Assembly: GCA_002401945.1 (NCBI GenBank)
Contig: NVUP01000003.1
Location: 126,025 to 131,359 of the forward strand
Direction of reading: 5' to 3'
Length of the DNA: 5,335 bases
Source of the DNA: Paracoccaceae bacterium
Lineage (GTDB): Bacteria; Pseudomonadota; Alphaproteobacteria; Rhodobacterales; Rhodobacteraceae
Of the stretch, positions 4,621 to 5,335 are shown in pieces. How positions within the stretch are numbered: position 1 is the first letter of the stretch; each line of letters begins with the position of its first letter. The notes beneath the pieces are model-generated. The model searched no databases. It had not been told where the DNA came from and was given only the letters and a program-made list of their open reading frames with translations. Made by a program: the position numbers and the translations under genes.

Positions 4621-5335
4621 TAGATATCTTCCGGTAGCAGCGCATAGGCCCGTTGGATTGGCAGCAGCACAACCATTCGCCCCGGATCACGCAGCCGTCC
4701 AGCCGCCTGGCCCGCTGCATCCCCGGTGCCGTAAAAGATATCCGCCCGCTGCGCGCCCTTGATAGCCGAGCCCGTGTCCTGTGCAACCATCAGACGACGC
4801 ATTTTTCCGGCGCCATCTTTTTCCAACCAGACCGGCGCCCCCAGTGGTGTGTACTTGGGATCTACCGCCAAACTGCGCAGCGCGGTGACGGATCTGTTCA
4901 TCGCCCCCAACGGCCCAGCTGAGGACGCAATTTTGCGTATTTCACGGAAGAACACATAAGATGGATTGTGCATCAGCAATTCTCGGCCATCTGATGGGTT
5001 ACGGCGAACCCAGTTTTTAATCACCTGGGCGCTAACCTGATGCGCGTTATAGATGCCGCGCCTGACCAGTTCTTGGCCGATTGAGCGGTAATTGTGACCA
5101 TTGGCACCGCCATATCCAACTCGAATGGTCGAACCGTCGGACAATCGGACACGTCCAGACCCTTGGATTTGCAGAAAAAACAGCTCTACCGGGTCATCAA
5201 CCCAGGCAATTTCGAGCCCCCTGTCCTCCATCACTCCACTGGTCAGGATGTCGCGCCGTGGCAGCCATTGGCCAGAATTGCGGGCCTCGGGTGGCATTTT
5301 GTAGATCGGATAGCGGTAGCGCGCGCTGCGAGAGC
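4620..5335 (-). CDS. mltA: membrane-bound lytic murein transglycosylase A, 5' end outside the window
   Basis: The frame stays open to the right edge, so the gene continues beyond 5335. About 238 C-terminal codons are visible, and roughly the first third, including any signal peptide, is missing. MltA cuts the MurNAc-GlcNAc bond of peptidoglycan with formation of 1,6-anhydro-MurNAc, normally from the periplasmic side of the outer membrane. The MltA domain is shown by RYRYPIYKMPPE, FFLQIQGSGRVRL, the Gly/Asn-rich YGGANGHNYRSIG and GPLGAMNRSVTALRSLAVD. The 3D (triple-aspartate) domain follows: PLGAPVWL, VAQDTGSAIKG and ADIFYGTGDAAG. Its conserved aspartates are encoded at 4860-4862, 4776-4778 and 4740-4742, and the family's catalytic acid is among them. 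The stop overlaps the smr start by one base, so mltA is the upstream member of that operon. The visible part has no disruption. Confidence 0.96.
   Translation of the reverse strand, partial: SRSARYRYPIYKMPPEARNSGQWLPRRDILTSGVMEDRGLEIAWVDDPVELFFLQIQGSGRVRLSDGSTIRVGYGGANGHNYRSIGQELVRRGIYNAHQVSAQVIKNWVRRNPSDGRELLMHNPSYVFFREIRKIASSAGPLGAMNRSVTALRSLAVDPKYTPLGAPVWLEKDGAGKMRRLMVAQDTGSAIKGAQRADIFYGTGDAAGQAAGRLRDPGRMVVLLPIQRAYALLPEDI

Noticed and set aside
1..5335. CRISPR array, insertion sequence, attachment site or phage gene
   Set aside because: No spaced direct repeats, transposase or integrase motif, or terminal inverted repeats were found. All larger genes are ordinary chromosomal ones.

Overview
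The window looks chromosomal and comes from an alphaproteobacterium, most likely of the Rhodobacteraceae (Roseobacter group). HslV carries the short N-terminal extension before its catalytic threonine that I associate with this group. A DUF1127 gene is followed by a hairpin whose loop reads CUCCUCCC, a signature of Rhodobacter-type stress RNAs. Promoter-like sites resemble the alphaproteobacterial heat-shock sigma factor (RpoH) consensus. These taxonomic points rest on recalled family knowledge; no search was run.

Layout, left to right. Positions 1-208 hold no gene. They contain a possible terminator end of an upstream gene, an inverted repeat, an RpoH-like promoter and a structured leader. 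A plus-strand gene for a 60-residue protein (209-391) ends in a strong intrinsic terminator (407-437). Facing it on the minus strand is a 63-residue DUF1127 protein (735-544), followed by a terminator hairpin with the CUCCUCCC loop (520-482). The 195-bp divergent region 736-930 carries candidate promoters for DUF1127 (left) and for hslVU (right). Then come hslV (931-1488) and hslU (1518-2825), the ATP-dependent HslUV protease. Next is a lipoprotein alpha/beta-hydrolase of the DUF900 type (2885-4024). Converging on it from the right are an Smr-domain gene (4620-4033) and, overlapping its start by one base, mltA (lytic transglycosylase A), whose 5' end lies beyond the window.

How the parts fit. 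The left two thirds look like a protein- and RNA-level stress module: the HslUV protease behind a good sigma-32-type promoter, a DUF1127/CUCCUCCC-RNA unit of the kind induced by RpoH in Rhodobacter, and a small-protein gene with its own RpoH-like promoter. The right third is a separate cell-envelope/nucleic-acid pair (mltA-smr).

The most interesting structure is the leader of the 60-residue gene. A perfect 9-bp hairpin (179-187 with 196-204) buries the Shine-Dalgarno sequence. Its upstream arm can instead form an 11-bp helix with 135-145, which would free the ribosome site. This is a two-state arrangement typical of RNA thermometers and riboswitches. It is read from the sequence by eye, with no folding energies computed.
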